A DNA stretch of 64,000 bases from Crotalaria pallida. Lineage: Eukaryota; Streptophyta; Magnoliopsida; Fabales; Fabaceae. Every line of letters begins with the position of its first letter. The first letter of the stretch is position 1. The stretch is taken from positions 145,171,206 through 145,235,205 of the forward strand of contig CM075650.1 of the NCBI GenBank assembly GCA_037953625.1. The letters are read 5' to 3'. The position numbers and the translations under genes were made by a program. Shown here piece by piece: positions 36,869-50,305 of the stretch. A model generated the notes under the pieces. It was not told the origin of the DNA. It saw only the letters and a program-made list of their open reading frames with translations, and made no database searches.

Positions 36869-37561
36869 CAGTCCTCAACCTTGGGCAGCAAAACACCCTC
36901 GTTTTCCCAACTTCGATTCTCCTTCCACAACGAATCTCAACTCACAATTTTTATATGTTTGTAAAGCTCGAGATGTGAGCTTCACAATGGTGTATCACTC
37001 ACGATTCAACACTCAAACACGATCGAGAAATCAAGCCACGAAATTAGGAACCCTAACTTGCTATTCGCAGAGAAATTTCCACCAAAATCCTTCACTTTCT
37101 TCAACCTCAAGCTTAAATACTTGTTCCCATTCATCATGCAGCTTGACACGAAGGTCCTTAACGTGTCCACCAAGTGTTTTCGTGTCACCCAAAGGGAATC
37201 GTCGTTCGTTGACTCATCAACCGCACTAACGAGTTCTCCACTGACTCGAATACTCGAGTATTTCCAGAAATACTCGAGTCTTTTGGTCAAATTTTCAAAA
37301 ATATTTATTTTAATGCCCTTCCCTCCAAATTCTTCCTAATATTGCTTTTAGGTCCTCATTCAGGGACTAATATGTAAAAATCTCATTTTCACATATTATT
37401 CTCTTGCTAAAATATTTTTCTATTTTCGCAAATACCAATACCAACTCATAATCATCCTAATTGATTTATGAAATATAATTATGATTAAGAAAATAATTAT
37501 AAAATAATCTTCCATAAATCATAATTGTATTACATCGGGAAACGAAATTTGGGGTGTTACA
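36865..37561 (-). repeat. LTR C fragment (first 0.7 kb of the LTR)
   Basis: Matches LTR A from about 24581 to its TGTAACACCCC end. The left joint to gag lies in a 4-bp overlap, ACTT (36865-36868). It serves as the remnant 3' LTR of copy C. Confidence 0.85.
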
Positions 37562-37603
37562 CTACTCCCCAACTTAATAGGAATTTCGTCCCCGAAATTC
37601 AGC

Positions 37604-40600
37604 TTACAAAAATAACTCGGGATAATCCTTGCGCATTCGATCCTCTAATTCCCAGGTTGACTCGAATACATTCCCACTTTGCCACATAACTTTGACCAAC
37701 GGAATCTCTTTTCCTCTAAGCTGCTTGGTCCTCCTATCTTCCACTTTTACTGGGCCAGCTTTAAAGGTTAGGTTTTCTCGTAAGGTTAAGTCATCTGGAC
37801 GAATCTGAAGGATCGAAGTTGGATCATGCACAAACTTTTTCAATTGAGAGACATGAAAAACATTGTGCAGGTTAGCTAAAGATGGCGGGAGGGCTATTTG
37901 GTAGGCTACAGGTCCTACTCGCTTAAGGATTTGGTAAGGACCTATAAACTTAGGTGACAGCTTCTGAGGTTTCAGTGCTCTACTCACACCCTTTAGCGGC
38001 ACAATCCTGAGAAATACATGATCACCTTCTGCGAACTCTAAAGGTCTTCTTCTTCGATCTGAATAACTCTGCTGACGACTAACCGCAGTCCTGATTTTTT
38101 CTTGAATCATTCTGATCTTCTCGGTTGTCCGTTGTACCACATCCGGACCAAGATGCAAATTCTCCCCCACTTGAAACCAACATAGTGGGGTTTGGCATTT
38201 TCTCCCATACAATGCCTCGAACGGTGCCATACCAATACTTGTATGATATCCGTTGTTGTATGTGAATTCTGCGAGTGGTAATATCTGATCCCAACTTCCT
38301 CTTTCTTCCAACACACAAGCTCGCAAAATATCCTCCAAAGTTTGAATGGTCCTTTCGGTTTGTCCATCGGTCTGAGGGTGATAAGCTGAACTCATCTTAA
38401 GCTTTGTCCCCAGAGCTTGATGCAAACTTGACCAGAATCTCGACATGAATCTCGGATCACGATCCGAAATAATACTGGATGGTACTCCATGCAATCGTAC
38501 CACTTCCCGAATATAAATTTGGGTAAGTTTCTCCAAAGAGTAGTGCATATTCACCGGAATGAAATGCGCCGACTTAGTAAGACGATCCACAATTACCCAG
38601 ATTGCATCATGGTTTGCAACTGTCCTTGGCAATCCAGTCACAAAATCCATGGAGATACTATCCCACTTCCATTGTGGAATATCTAGGGGCTGCAACATTC
38701 CTCCAGGTTTCTGATGTTCCCCTTTAACTTTTTGGCAGATTAAACACGATGCTACATAGTCTGCTACATCCTTCTTAAGACCAGGCCACCAAAACATGCT
38801 TTTCAAATCCGGGTACATCTTTGTCGATCCAGGGTGCATGCTCATCTGACTCTTATGTGCCTCATCCAAAATCATCCTCCTAATCTCCGAGTCCTTCGGT
38901 ATGCAAATTCTCGTTTTAAAACGAAGAATTCCATCCGACCCTTCTGAAAAATATGACTCTTTTCCTTCTTCCATTAACTTCTTCTTCTCTAGCAATTCCG
39001 GATTTTCACGTTGCAATTCTTGAATTCGAGCCAAGAATTCGCTAGAAATTTGCAACATACCCAACGTAATCTGACCTGGTTCCACTTGCATCACCAGGCT
39101 TAGATCCCGAAACTCTTCAATCAAAGCCGCTTCCTTGATCATCATGGAACTCGCATAAATTGCTTTACGGCTCAAAGCGTCTGCTACAACATTGGCCTTA
39201 CCAGGATGGTAATGAAGCTCAAAGTCGTAGTCTTTCAAAAATTCCATCCATCGACGCTGTCTCATATTTAACTCCTTCTGGTCAAATAAGTACTTCAAAC
39301 TCTTATGGTCACTAAAAACCCGAAACGTAGTGCCATAGAGATAATGCCTCCATATCTTCAGTGCAAAGACTATTGCAGCAAGTTCCAAATCATGGGTGGG
39401 GTAGTTTACCTCGTGAACTTTCAGTTGACGAGATGCATACGCCACAACCTTTCCTTCTTGCATTAGGACACTCCCAAGTCCTTGTCCCGATGCATCACAG
39501 TACACTTCGTACTCCTTGTGAGAGTTAGGTAAGATTAACACTGGTGAGGATGTTAACCTTTCCTTAAGCATCAGAAAACTCCTTTCACACTTTTCATCCC
39601 ATACGAATGGTTGATCCTTCCTAGTCAGCTTGGTGAGGGGTAATGCAATCTTCGAAAATCCCTAATAAATCTTCTATAATATCCGGCCAATCCTAAGAAA
39701 TTTCTGACTTCTGTGACTGTCTTTGGTTGAACCCACTGCAAAACCGATTCCACCTTGGCTGGGTCAACAGCTATGCCACCTTCCGAGATCACATGCCCCA
39801 AGAACTGAACTTCCTTTAACCAAAACTCACACTTAGAGATTTTGGCGTAGAGCTGCTTCTCCTTCAGAATCTTCAACACTACTCGGAGGTGTTCGGCATG
39901 TTCCTCCAGACTCTTAGAATATATCAGGATGTCATCAATGAAGACTACCACAAATGAATCCAGATACGGTCTAAAAATCCGATTCATGTAGTCCATGAAA
40001 ATACCTGGTGCTTTTGTTAATCCGAACGGCATTACAACATATTCATAATGTCCGTATCGAGATCGAAATGCAGTCTTAGGGATATCTTCCTCCTTGATTC
40101 TGATCTGATGATACCCAGATCTCAAATCGATCTTAGAAAACACCGAAGCTCCTCTCACTTGATCCATGAGATCATCTATCCTTGGCAAAGGATACTTGTT
40201 CTTTATGGTCACCTTATTTAACTGTCTATAATCCACGCACATCCTAAGGCTTCCATCTTTCTTCTTGACAAACAACACCGGAGCACCCCATGGGGATACA
40301 CTTGGCCTAATAAGTTGTTTTTGCAGCAACTCCTCAATCTGATTCTTTAATTCGACCATCTCGGGTGGTGCCATTCTATAAGGAGCAATAGAAATGGGAC
40401 CAGTTCCTGGAATCAGCTCGATTCCAAACTCAATCTCCCTCTTGGGTGGTAATCCCGACATTTCTTCGGAAAACACTTCCGGAAATTCCCGAACAATCGG
40501 AATCTCTGCCACGGACCTTTCTTCTTTCTCCGGCTCAACAGCAGAGACCAAGCAAAGATACTTCTCCGAGATCGGATCCTTGAATAAGAGCGTCTTCTTA

Positions 40601-41943
40601 GCACAATCAATAACCACATGATTGCTAGCCATCCAATCCATGCCCAAAATTACATCCAATTGGGACAAAGGGAGGCAGATCAAATTTAAATGAAAGACGC
40701 GATCTACTATTCTAATTTTACAATTAAGACACACCTTTGAAGCGATTACAGGAGGGTTAGTAGGGGTCTCTACCCTAATACAATAGGGTGATTCAGACAT
40801 AGGCAATTTCAAACGATTCACACATTCAAATGAAACAAATGAATGAGTGGCTCCTTAATCGAATAAAATTCTACAAGGTTGATCATTGAGCAGATAAGTA
40901 CCTTGCATGAGTCCCGGGGCTTTGTTTGCCTCAGCACCACTAAGGGTGAAAACTCGACCTTGAGTCACTGGCTTGTCCATAGATCCTCTTGGAGTGTTCA
41001 TGGGTGGTTCCTTACAATCGCGAGAGAAATGACCAGGTTTCCCGTAGTTAAAACACCCACTGTGAGACCAACAGAATTTTCCAAAGTGATGACGCCTGCA
41101 CTTCTCACAATAAGGAGCATTATTGTAAGAGGTGTTTCGATCATCAGACATCTTGCCGTTCCCCCTATTCTTATGAGAATAAGGGCCTTTGTTACGGTGG
41201 TCATGCCCCTTCCGCTTCTGCAGACTATATCCCCGATGTTCCTTCTTTCCTTCTACAATCTGAACAGTCTCCACCTTTTTATCATCCTCATACATCCTAC
41301 ACATATCTACCAGCGTAGGGAAACTTTGAATCTTTTGATAACTGAACACCGACTTCAATTCGGGTCTCAGTCCTCCCTCAAACTTGATACATTTACTCCT
41401 CTCGTCTGGATTCATCTGATAGTAAGGGGAGTATTTCATTATTTCTTCAAATTTCGCAGCATATTCACCTACACTCATGCTGCCTTGTCTAAGTTGTAGA
41501 AACTCAACCTCTTTCTTCCTCCTTAAATCTTCAGGAAAATATTTCTTGAGAAATTCTCCCATGAATACTTCCCAAGTTACCTCTCTTCCTTCATGAGCAA
41601 GTAACTGGGTAGTATGATTCCACCAATGTTCCGCTTCTCCCTCCAGCATGAACACAGCATAAGCTATCCTCTGGGCGTCGGAGCATTCTAAAGTTCTAAA
41701 GATCTTGTCCATCTCCAAGATCCACTTGTTAGCTTCTTCTGGTTTAAACCCACCAGCAAACTTTGAGGGATTGCAACTCCTGAAATCCGACAAAGTTTTG
41801 GCTTCTGCAGCTACCGCACCTGCTGGAGGTGGATTAACGGGCTGAGGTTGATGTTGTTGATGTTGATTCTGCTGCAAATTTTATAACACTGTAGCCATCC
41901 TTTCCAGCAGATCGTTCGTATGATCTCTATATCGCGATGCCAT
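37604..41943 (-). pseudogene. Gag-pol polyprotein of copy C, three breaks
   Basis: Full length, one base shorter than copy A. Breaks seen: a TAA at about 41881-41883 near codon 21; a TAA at 40855-40857 replacing the Ser of the protease D-S-G catalytic motif; and a one-base deletion at about 39663 in the reverse transcriptase-RNase H region. The zinc knuckle is also damaged: the second Cys reads Tyr (CFNYGKPGHF). The RNase H, integrase and chromodomain portion (37604-39571) stays open for 655 codons. Domain order is as in copy A. Confidence 0.9.
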
Positions 41944-42132
41944 AGTGAGCCTGCACTATGGACCCATGTCGTTAAAGATCTATCTAAACTTTGAAATCTA
42001 TCTTGTTCTATTCTAAACTATCACTAATAGAACTAAGCCATATGAAATAAATCAAATAGCTAAGAAACTTTATCCAGCTGTAGCATCTTCTGGCAGGTTA
42101 TGCTTGGGAGGATCAAGAATCAGGACCATTAT

Positions 42133-42144
42133 GCTCTGATACCA
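42133..42144 (-). other. Primer-binding site of copy C
   Basis: Minus strand TGGTATCAGAGC, six bases from LTR D, same spacing as copy A. Confidence 0.9.
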
Positions 42145-42696
42145 TAAATGTGCAACGTTCCTTTATTATACTACTTTATTAAAGAGAATTTCTCTGTTGT
42201 TATTTGAATAGAATATATGGACTTGCTCGAGAAGAGATATAATTAAAAACTCTTTTATAAAGCTCTTGTAAAATAACTTGGTATTCATTAGTGGTTATAA
42301 AAAAAATCTTTCCAGAATCATTTATGAAATCATTTTTTTTTATTAAAGTGAAATACCGTAATTATCAGAGTAAGCGGAAAATAGAGACCTTGACTTGATA
42401 ATTCACATGTACAAACTATTTATAGAAAGAAAATATATATATATATATATATCATCATCCATAAAAAGAGTCAACATACATCCAAGTCAAGTCGAGATAG
42501 CAGGTTTGTACAAAATACAAGTCCATAATATAAAACTAAAAGATAGGACCACATCACTGAGATCTCTCAAAAATATGCACAATATATATAGAGCAAAAGA
42601 TGAAATCCCAAAAGTGGTCCAGTGATCCTCCTCCATAGCATGATCTCCAGAGTCTCCAGCAGCTGCTCCACCCGTCCCACGTCCTAATCATCTATA

Positions 42697-43185
42697 CTAT
42701 GCATCACCTGGTGGATCCCCAACTCCCCACTGGCTCCCAGTGGAGTGCTCGACTGGCTCGTCCTCATCCTCACCCTCCTCCGGATCCTCCTCTACCTCCT
42801 CCGACTGAGTGGGTACCCTCCCACTGGGCACTGGGTCCGCTGAAGGTGTCCCATGAACCGTACTCATCGGACTAGGTATAGGAGTCTCTTCTCGAATCAC
42901 TCGAGAAGCAGAGGGATGAGATCTAGTAGTAGCTCGAAAACGGAAAAAGTGGAAGCGACGAGCAGGTCGAGTCGGGGGTGGTCCATGATAAGTATAGAAA
43001 GGGGGTACATGCAAAGTATAGATAATAGGGATGCGAAACCTACGAGGACGGACACGAGCCAAAGGGTTGGGGTGGTATAGAGTCACCTCCACCTCACCCT
43101 CGAATGTGGCTCTGTGGTCCTCGTAGTACCACACTCCACTAGGGAGCGGGCGCAACTCGATGCAAGCTAGATAGCGTGCCATCAC
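42697..43185 (-). CDS. U3 open frame in LTR D, 162 aa
   Basis: Third intact copy of the MMARYLACIEL frame, with Phe for Ser in the RRFHFFRF block. No domain recognised. Confidence 0.3.
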   Translation of the reverse strand: MMARYLACIELRPLPSGVWYYEDHRATFEGEVEVTLYHPNPLARVRPRRFRIPIIYTLHVPPFYTYHGPPPTRPARRFHFFRFRATTRSHPSASRVIREETPIPSPMSTVHGTPSADPVPSGRVPTQSEEVEEDPEEGEDEDEPVEHSTGSQWGVGDPPGDA

Positions 43186-43748
43186 CTAACATGGGCAATA
43201 AGGGGTGAGCACATAATTCACATAATCGAATAAGAATAAATAAAGCAGATAACGATTTCCAATTACAAACTTCCAATGCAAATGCAGATGTAAATGAACA
43301 TGTGTATTCCATTGATAATAATTCCATTAATTATGAGTAATGATGCATGTCTCCCAATTCCATTGTCAATTGAATGTTCATTCTAATAATTCGCATACAT
43401 GACCAACATGTATTGTGGAACTGCTCGGATAGTGTGCACACAACGTCACCAAGACGTAACAACATTCCCAAATGCTGCCCACATTACCAAAATGTGTCAT
43501 CGAGCCAGTCACCACCGAATTATCCCCAGCCTTTCACCATGCATGTATGCACATAAAATTATACACTAAGATTAACCAATAATCTTATTATGTGCATCAG
43601 ATATTATTCCTTCAATGAGTTAAACTGTTGTTAATACTTCCCTAATCCATTTATTGGAACATGATACCTTTTCCACAAGCATAATTGATCTTAATCGACA
43701 TTCCATCAGGTATGTTAGAAAAAAAAAATTTTCTGTCTCTAGTCCCAA

Positions 43749-44120
43749 AATACTTGAGTAGATTCTCCTAGACTCGAGTGTTTCTCAGTTTTAAAAAAAA
43801 AATACTCGAGTGTTCCTCCTGGAACTCGAGTGTTCATACATTTTCCAGAAAAACCTTCAAACTTCATCAAGATATTCGAGTGTTCTCCATGAAACTCGAG
43901 TGTTCTTAAGTTTTCCAGAAGTATCTTTAAATTTCATCAGAATACTCGAGTGTTCCTCATGAATACTCGAGTGTTCTTGAGTTTTCCAGAAATACCTTTA
44001 AAATTCCCCACAATAATCGAGTGTTCCTCATGAATACTCGAGTGTTCTTGAGTTTCCCAGAAAATCAATTTTCCCAAAACCAGCAAAATACTCGAGTATC
44101 ACCCATAATATTCGAGTGTT
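43749..44120 (-). repeat. 70-bp minisatellite in the LTR D U3
   Basis: Same array as in LTR A, with several CTCGAG sites mutated (for example ATTCGAG and AATCGAG). Confidence 0.8.
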
Positions 44121-45516
44121 TGCAGACAGACAACACTGAAATTTGAGTTTTAACATACCATTTTCAATTATAGGCCATTCCAGTCCAAACCAAAGATCAA
44201 TCTAGCTTATATTACACATTTTATACATGCTCCAATACTGAATTAACAACATCTAACACTGAATCACAGGATTTCACCAATTATGCATAAAATCCAATCT
44301 TTCCACAACTTAACATACCAAAATATATTCTACACATATTCATCACATTTTCAGCTTTGGTACACCTTGCATGTGACCAAATAAACATGTCCAAACTCTT
44401 ATTGAACCCAGAAAAGGCCTCCAAGCCTCAAACCTATTTCCAACTATGCCCATGGAGTCATTTATTGACTCCCATCCTAATTTCACATAATTTAAACTTA
44501 TTACAGTGAATTAGAAGCTTCACCCTTACCTCTAATTCGTGAATCAACACTGAGATTGCAGAGAAATTGGCTGGAAATGTGAAACCTCAAAAATCCTTGC
44601 ATGCAGCCATAGTTGAACAGAGTACAAAAAGCAGAGGATTCAACATGCAAAATTGGTTTAAAAATTGGGGAAAATGATTAGGATTAATTCTCTGCAACTT
44701 AAACTAGTGGTATAAACGAATTTGAGGGTCATAGGGTTCAGGAGCTTACCACAATCCAAATTGAAAGTGAGCTCCAGACTTCAGTCCTCAACCTTGGGCA
44801 GCAAAACACCCTCGTTTTCCCAACTTCGATTCTCCTTCCACAACGAATCTCAACTCACAATTTTTATATGTTTGTAAAGGTCGAGATGTGAGCTTCACAA
44901 TGGTGTATCACTCACGATTCAACACTCAAACACGATCGAGAAATCAAGCCACGAAATTAGGAACCCTAACTTGCTATTCTAAGAGAAATTTCCACCAAAA
45001 TCCTTCACTTTCTTCAACCTCAAGCTTAAATACTTGTTCTCATTCATCATGCAGCTTGACACGAAGGTCCTTAACGTGTCCACGAAGTGTTTTCGTGTCA
45101 CCCAAAGGGAATCGTCGTTCGTTGACTCATCAACCGCACTAACGAGTTCTCCACTGACTCGAATACTCGAGTATTTCCAGAAATACTCGAGTCTTTTGGT
45201 CAAATTTTCAAAAATATTTATTTTAATGCCCTTCCCTCCAAAGTCTTCCTAATATTGCTTTTAGGTCCTCATTCAGGGACTAATATGTAAAAATCTCATT
45301 TTCACATATTCTTCTCTTGCTAAAATATTTTTCTATTTTCGCAAATACCAATACCAACTCATAATCATCCTAATTGATTTATGAAATATAATTATGATTA
45401 AGAAAATAATTATAAAATAATCTTCCATAAATCATAATTGTATTACATCGGGAAACGAAATTTGGGGTGTTACACTACTCCCCAACTTAATAGGAATTTC
45501 GTCCCCGAAATTCAGC

Positions 45517-46534
45517 TTACAAAAATAACTCGGGATAATCCTTGCGCATTCGATCCTCTAATTCCCAGGTTGACTCGAATACATTCCCACTTTGCCACAT
45601 AACTTTGACCAACGGAATCTCTTTTCCTCTAAGCTGCTTGGTCCTCCTATCTTCCACTTTTACTGGGCCAGCTTTAAAGGTTAGGTTTTCTCGTAAGGTT
45701 AAGTCATCTGGACGAATCTGAAGGATCGAAGTTGGATCATGCACAAACTTTTTCAATTGAGAGACATGAAAAACATTGTGCAGGTTAGCTAAAGATGGCG
45801 GGAGGGCTATTTGGTAGGCTACAGGTCCTACTCGCTTAAGGATTTGGTAAGGACCTATAAACTTAGGTGACAGCTTCTGAGGTTTCAGTGCTCTACTCAC
45901 ACCCTTTAGCGGCACAATCCTGAGAAATACATGATCACCTTCTGCGAACTCTAAAGGTCTTCTTCTTCGATCTGAATAACTCTGCTGACGACTAACCGCA
46001 GTCCTGATTTTTTTCTTGAATCATTCTGATCTTCTCGGTTGTCCGTTGTACCACATCCGGACCAAGATGCAAATTCTCCCCCATTTGAAACCAACATAGT
46101 GGGGTTCGGCATTTTCTCCCATACAATGCCTCGAACGGTGCCATACCAATACTTGTATGATATCCGTTGTTGTATGTGAATTCTACGAGTGGTAATATCT
46201 GATCCCAACTTCCTCTTTCTTCCAACACACAAGCTCGCAAAATATCCTCCAAAGTTTGAATGGTCCTTTCGGTTTGTCCATCGGTCTGAGGGTGATAAGC
46301 TGAACTCATCTTAAGATTTGTCCCCAGAGCTTGATGCAAACTTGACCAGAATCTCGACATGAATCTCGGATCACGATCCGAAATAATACCGGATGGTACT
46401 CCATGCAATCTTACCACTTCCCGAATATAAATTTGGGTAAGTTTCTCCAAAGAGTAGTGCATATTCACCGGAATGAAATGCGCCGACTTAGTAAGACGAT
46501 CCATAATTACCCAGATTGCGTCATGGTTTGCAAC
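45517..46534 (-). pseudogene. Copy D integrase C-terminal fragment
   Basis: Holds the integrase core from about the VDRLTKSAHF block to the chromodomain stop. An extra T in the run near 46008-46014 shifts the frame between blocks 45992-46504 and 45517-45915. Homology stops after 'gtttgcaac' at 46534; the rest of the element is missing. The next bases are a GA repeat. Confidence 0.9.
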
Positions 46535-47053
46535 AAGGCTGAGAGAGAGAGAGAGAGGAACAAGGTTCTAGAGTGAGAGAGACGGAAGGTTGAGAGTGGA
46601 GTCTGGAGGGAATCAAAAAAATGAGAAAGAAAAGAGGAGGGAACCCCTTAACATTTTGGAGGGCTTTTTGGTCTTTTTGGTTTTGTATGGTATCCATATA
46701 TTCATACGGTGTACCGTATGATGACCCATCCTGATGTTAGATAAACATTATTTATTCTTGAAATGGCACTGCATTTATACAGTATTGTATGCATATAATC
46801 TTTTAGTAATATATATGTCGCATAAGTATTGTAGTAAATGGTTTCTGTAACTTACGACATTAGTATTATTTGAGAACATGTATACTGCATGTGAATTCTT
46901 TGTCTTTTGAGAACATGCATGCGCTACTGCCATTATTCTCTAGCAGTTTGAATTCAGTTTTTTTTATAACAAGTGGTGTAACCTTTCATGGCAAACATTG
47001 CATTGTTTCATTTTGCTCTGGTTAATAATTCAATATAAATAATCTTCCTCGGT

Positions 47054-47121
<68 letters not shown>

Positions 47122-50100
47122 TATTCACGTACGGATCAGAGCAATAATGCATCAAGTGTTTAATTTGGTAACAATGCAATTTATTCAAGTGTAGTAACTT
47201 TAGATGAAAAGTTACGGTACCGAATTATCCAGAATAAATAAATTCTAAATTGGTGTTTTAGTTTATGTGATATCTTATATTTTAGAGAAATTTAATTTGT
47301 ACATCAAGTAACCTCTCATGTGTAAATTAATTTATTAGGAATATAAAATTGTTGTATGTTTGTAATTTATGTGAATATTGATCGACCCCAAGGTAGATTA
47401 CTATTTGGCCAAAATTTCAAACATCATGCAATAGCAACATTCTCATTTCTCAATGTCCCATTTATCCTTAGAGAAACCTTATTCCATAAGATCAATAGGT
47501 TCATTCTAAATTGCAAATTCTAAATCCATGCAATCACATAGCTGTCACAATGCTCCCTTCCCAATTCTTGAAGTTTGTGTCTTTAAAATGAATACATTAA
47601 TGTAATTTATGTTGCAGATATTATAAAAGCAAAAAATTAATTGAACAAAGAACAAAATACAACATAATGTCACAATAAACTTTAATCAATAAATTCAAAT
47701 AAAGGTAGGGCCCATCACAAGGTATCTAGCATAACATTAACATTCAGTCTTTGGATAGAAATATTAACTGGTAAATGATACACTCAGTGTAGTAATCAAA
47801 TATTAACAATTAATCATGTCAAACAGTAACTATTTCTTTGGATCGACTTATTGTTCACATGGAAAACCTTATAATTATTATATATTTATTACCACATGCA
47901 TGTTTGAAATTTCGGCCAATGAGTGTGGATACAAAAAATTAAATTAATTGTTAAGGTTGTCTTAAAGAATTTAAGTGCATAACGTATGGGTGTGATATAG
48001 TTTGATTACGTGATATTGATGGGTGTGGTTTCTTAATTTAAGGAAGAATGGAAGAAGGCAAGACTGTCAGCGGCGGCTTTGACTCATTGGATCGCAAGGG
48101 TTGCAAGTTACTACAGGTGAGAGACAAGCTTTCCTTAAGACGCCGTGGTGATTAGGTAATCTGTTAAATAGTTCCTGACCATCTCAAAATTCGGAATGCA
48201 GGGATCTAAGAGTCAGTCGTATAGTGGCACTTGATTGCTTGTGTATGACCACTTATACGAAGGGCTGGATCCCCTTTGGTATTTAATGATTGTCGAACTG
48301 TAAATAATGTGTTATGATGCCATGATAATATTACCTGTTATTATATTCTATGCCTGCTGAATTTTATTGCAAGAGTAAGATTATTTATGCTGAGAGACGT
48401 CTGCTACGTCTTGACTAGAATTGTGTTATGAATTAAATAAGAATGTGGTATGCGTATAATCAAAGAAAATAATTCATGGATAATTACGAGGCTTTGTTGG
48501 AAACTTTGGTTAAGCGTGAAAGTTAAGAATGCTTGAAAAGGAAAAGAATTATGAGAAAATATGTTGGGATGAAAGTTTATTGAAAGTGGATTAAGGATTG
48601 ATATGAAAGATGGAACTCCCTGATGTGCACGGTTGTTGTGACGTGCTTGCCAGGTTGAGGATGATGTTGGCCACGTGAGTTTTATGATGTGGTTTCGAGC
48701 CCTTGTTTGTGTTAATAATGTGATTAACTTAATTAGAGGTCGAGGTTCACTAAAGGGATTGACAAGAGTGAATCGGCCAACACTTAGGATTAATAAAACA
48801 TTAAAAAGACCTTGACTAATGCGGCGAGTTGAGTGTGAAGTAGTGGAGAGGAAGATACCCTGATTATCTGCGGATACTCAGGTGAGTGATTGTGATAGGG
48901 GAGGGTGATGATGGTGAAACGTCAAGAAACCTCGAGTAATTTTCTAGGCAGAACTAGTCTATATGTGATCGGGGATTAATACCCAAGGGATCGTAGCGTG
49001 TTCTGCACAGCTAACTAGAAAAGTACTGTCGCCCCCTTGATCAAATTCGAAACGGTGAGAGGGAACCTGAATGAGGCGGGCAGTTCGATTGGTTTTTGGC
49101 CCTGCGATATCGCACGGTAATGAGATAATGATTATGATGACCATTATGTCTTGGCTAACCCAGAGTGGTTACAGTGTATGTGTTCTCGGTTGTTCGACCT
49201 ACGTGGGTTAAGGTTCTTGTACGTCCTGTTTGCTTCCGTTTAGGCTCGGGAGGATCGGAGGAGATGTAATGTGTGCTAACTAATTCCTCGATGACGCCCT
49301 CTTATTCCCTTGTTGTCGAAGGATAGGGTTCAATAAGACTTAATAATAAAAATAGATTAAGAATATAATATAGTTTATGCTATTTAAAAGCTAAGGGGAG
49401 AATTTGTGAAATGATTATGACATGAGTGAGCCTTCGGGCATGGAAATAATATTGAAAGAAAGGACTTGGGATTAATGTTGTTGTAGTTGGAAAGAGATGC
49501 CTCAGAAAGAGAAAGAGAGATTGATGATATTGATACAAAAGTGAAACTGGGGATTAGGATTAACTAAAATGGTAACGATAATGAGTGTGTGAAATGAAAT
49601 TATTTAATCTGTTGTGTTGTATGTGCCTATTTGTTTGATTGCCTAATGTAATCCCACACAGTCGACAATTATTTGTCTGGAATGCTTAATCTCTCTATTC
49701 TGCTATTCCCCCTTCTTGTATATATATGGTAAATACAACTGGAGGATTGAGAATTATGCTACGAAGGTGGTTCGTGTCTACTAAGATATGTTGAGATTCT
49801 TCATTGTTAAAAGATGAAGAACTAGATGATATAGGAGCGTCCGATGAAGAAGTGGAATCAAGATTTGTTTCTGAGGAGTCTCTTGAGTTTTAGTCGGATT
49901 CGGCAGCTGAGGACAGCCCTAGCCATTAGTGGTAGTCTTTGTTTTGTTTTGTAACCCACTTATGTGCACTAGATGATATTGCTGGAACCACTGTGTAACA
50001 CTTTTTGATGCGTAACTAGTTTTGAAAACTTATGAACTTATGAACTGATAATTATTTTTAAATGAACAATGATTTGTGAAAATAGAGTGAGAGTTCCAAA

Positions 50101-50305
50101 GCGCAGTGTTGGTAACATTTCGGTTTGAAACTTGACAGGTGACGTGTGACATGTTGACTATACTCTTAATTTGAATAGTTAAACTGAAAAGTTTTTGTAA
50201 TAGCTGCTCCATGTCCATGTCACCAATGTAAAAAAAGTTTGACCCATATTTTTCTATATTATTTAAAATTAAAAGAATAGTTCAAGTTCTAAATCGGGGT
50301 GTTAC
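46535..50305. other. Non-coding; probable LTR remnant
   Basis: A GA-rich start (46540-46600), a (TTA)n microsatellite at 47055-47121, and long non-coding text. The right edge ends GGGGTGTTACA at about 50305, the terminus expected of a minus-strand gypsy LTR (TGTAACACCCC). The piece from about 48 kb to here may be a solo or truncated LTR of a different family; I found no left end. Confidence 0.4.
47055..47121. repeat. (TTA)n microsatellite
   Basis: About 21 uninterrupted TTA/ATT units. Confidence 0.95.

Larger units (their letters stand above)
42151..45474 (-). repeat. LTR D (3324 bp), shared by copies C and D
   Basis: Full length: 5' LTR of copy C and 3' LTR of truncated copy D. Ends as in LTR A. 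It keeps the minisatellite (43749-44120) and a 24-bp piece ('gagtatcacccataatattc') missing from LTR A but present in LTR B. Confidence 0.9.
21979..46534 (-). mobile_element. Ty3/gypsy Tekay-like chromovirus block
   Basis: A 24.5-kb minus-strand block of one family. Order on the plus strand: LTR A, internal A, LTR B (damaged), scrambled internal B, LTR C fragment, internal C, LTR D, truncated internal D. Neighbouring internal regions share a single LTR between them, as unequal LTR recombination would leave. The left flank is GTTCC (21974-21978). The right side ends abruptly inside integrase at 46534 with no LTR, so no target duplication can be found. Clade call: long LTRs, gag-pol in one frame and a C-terminal chromodomain fit Tekay/Del. 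Confidence 0.9.

Noticed and set aside
40879..41499. 206-codon plus-strand frame antisense to gag
   Set aside because: Antisense of gag; the shorter versions in other copies end at ordinary stop codons.
47055..47121. (TTA)n as a possible CRISPR-like or structured array
   Set aside because: Simple microsatellite with no spacers.
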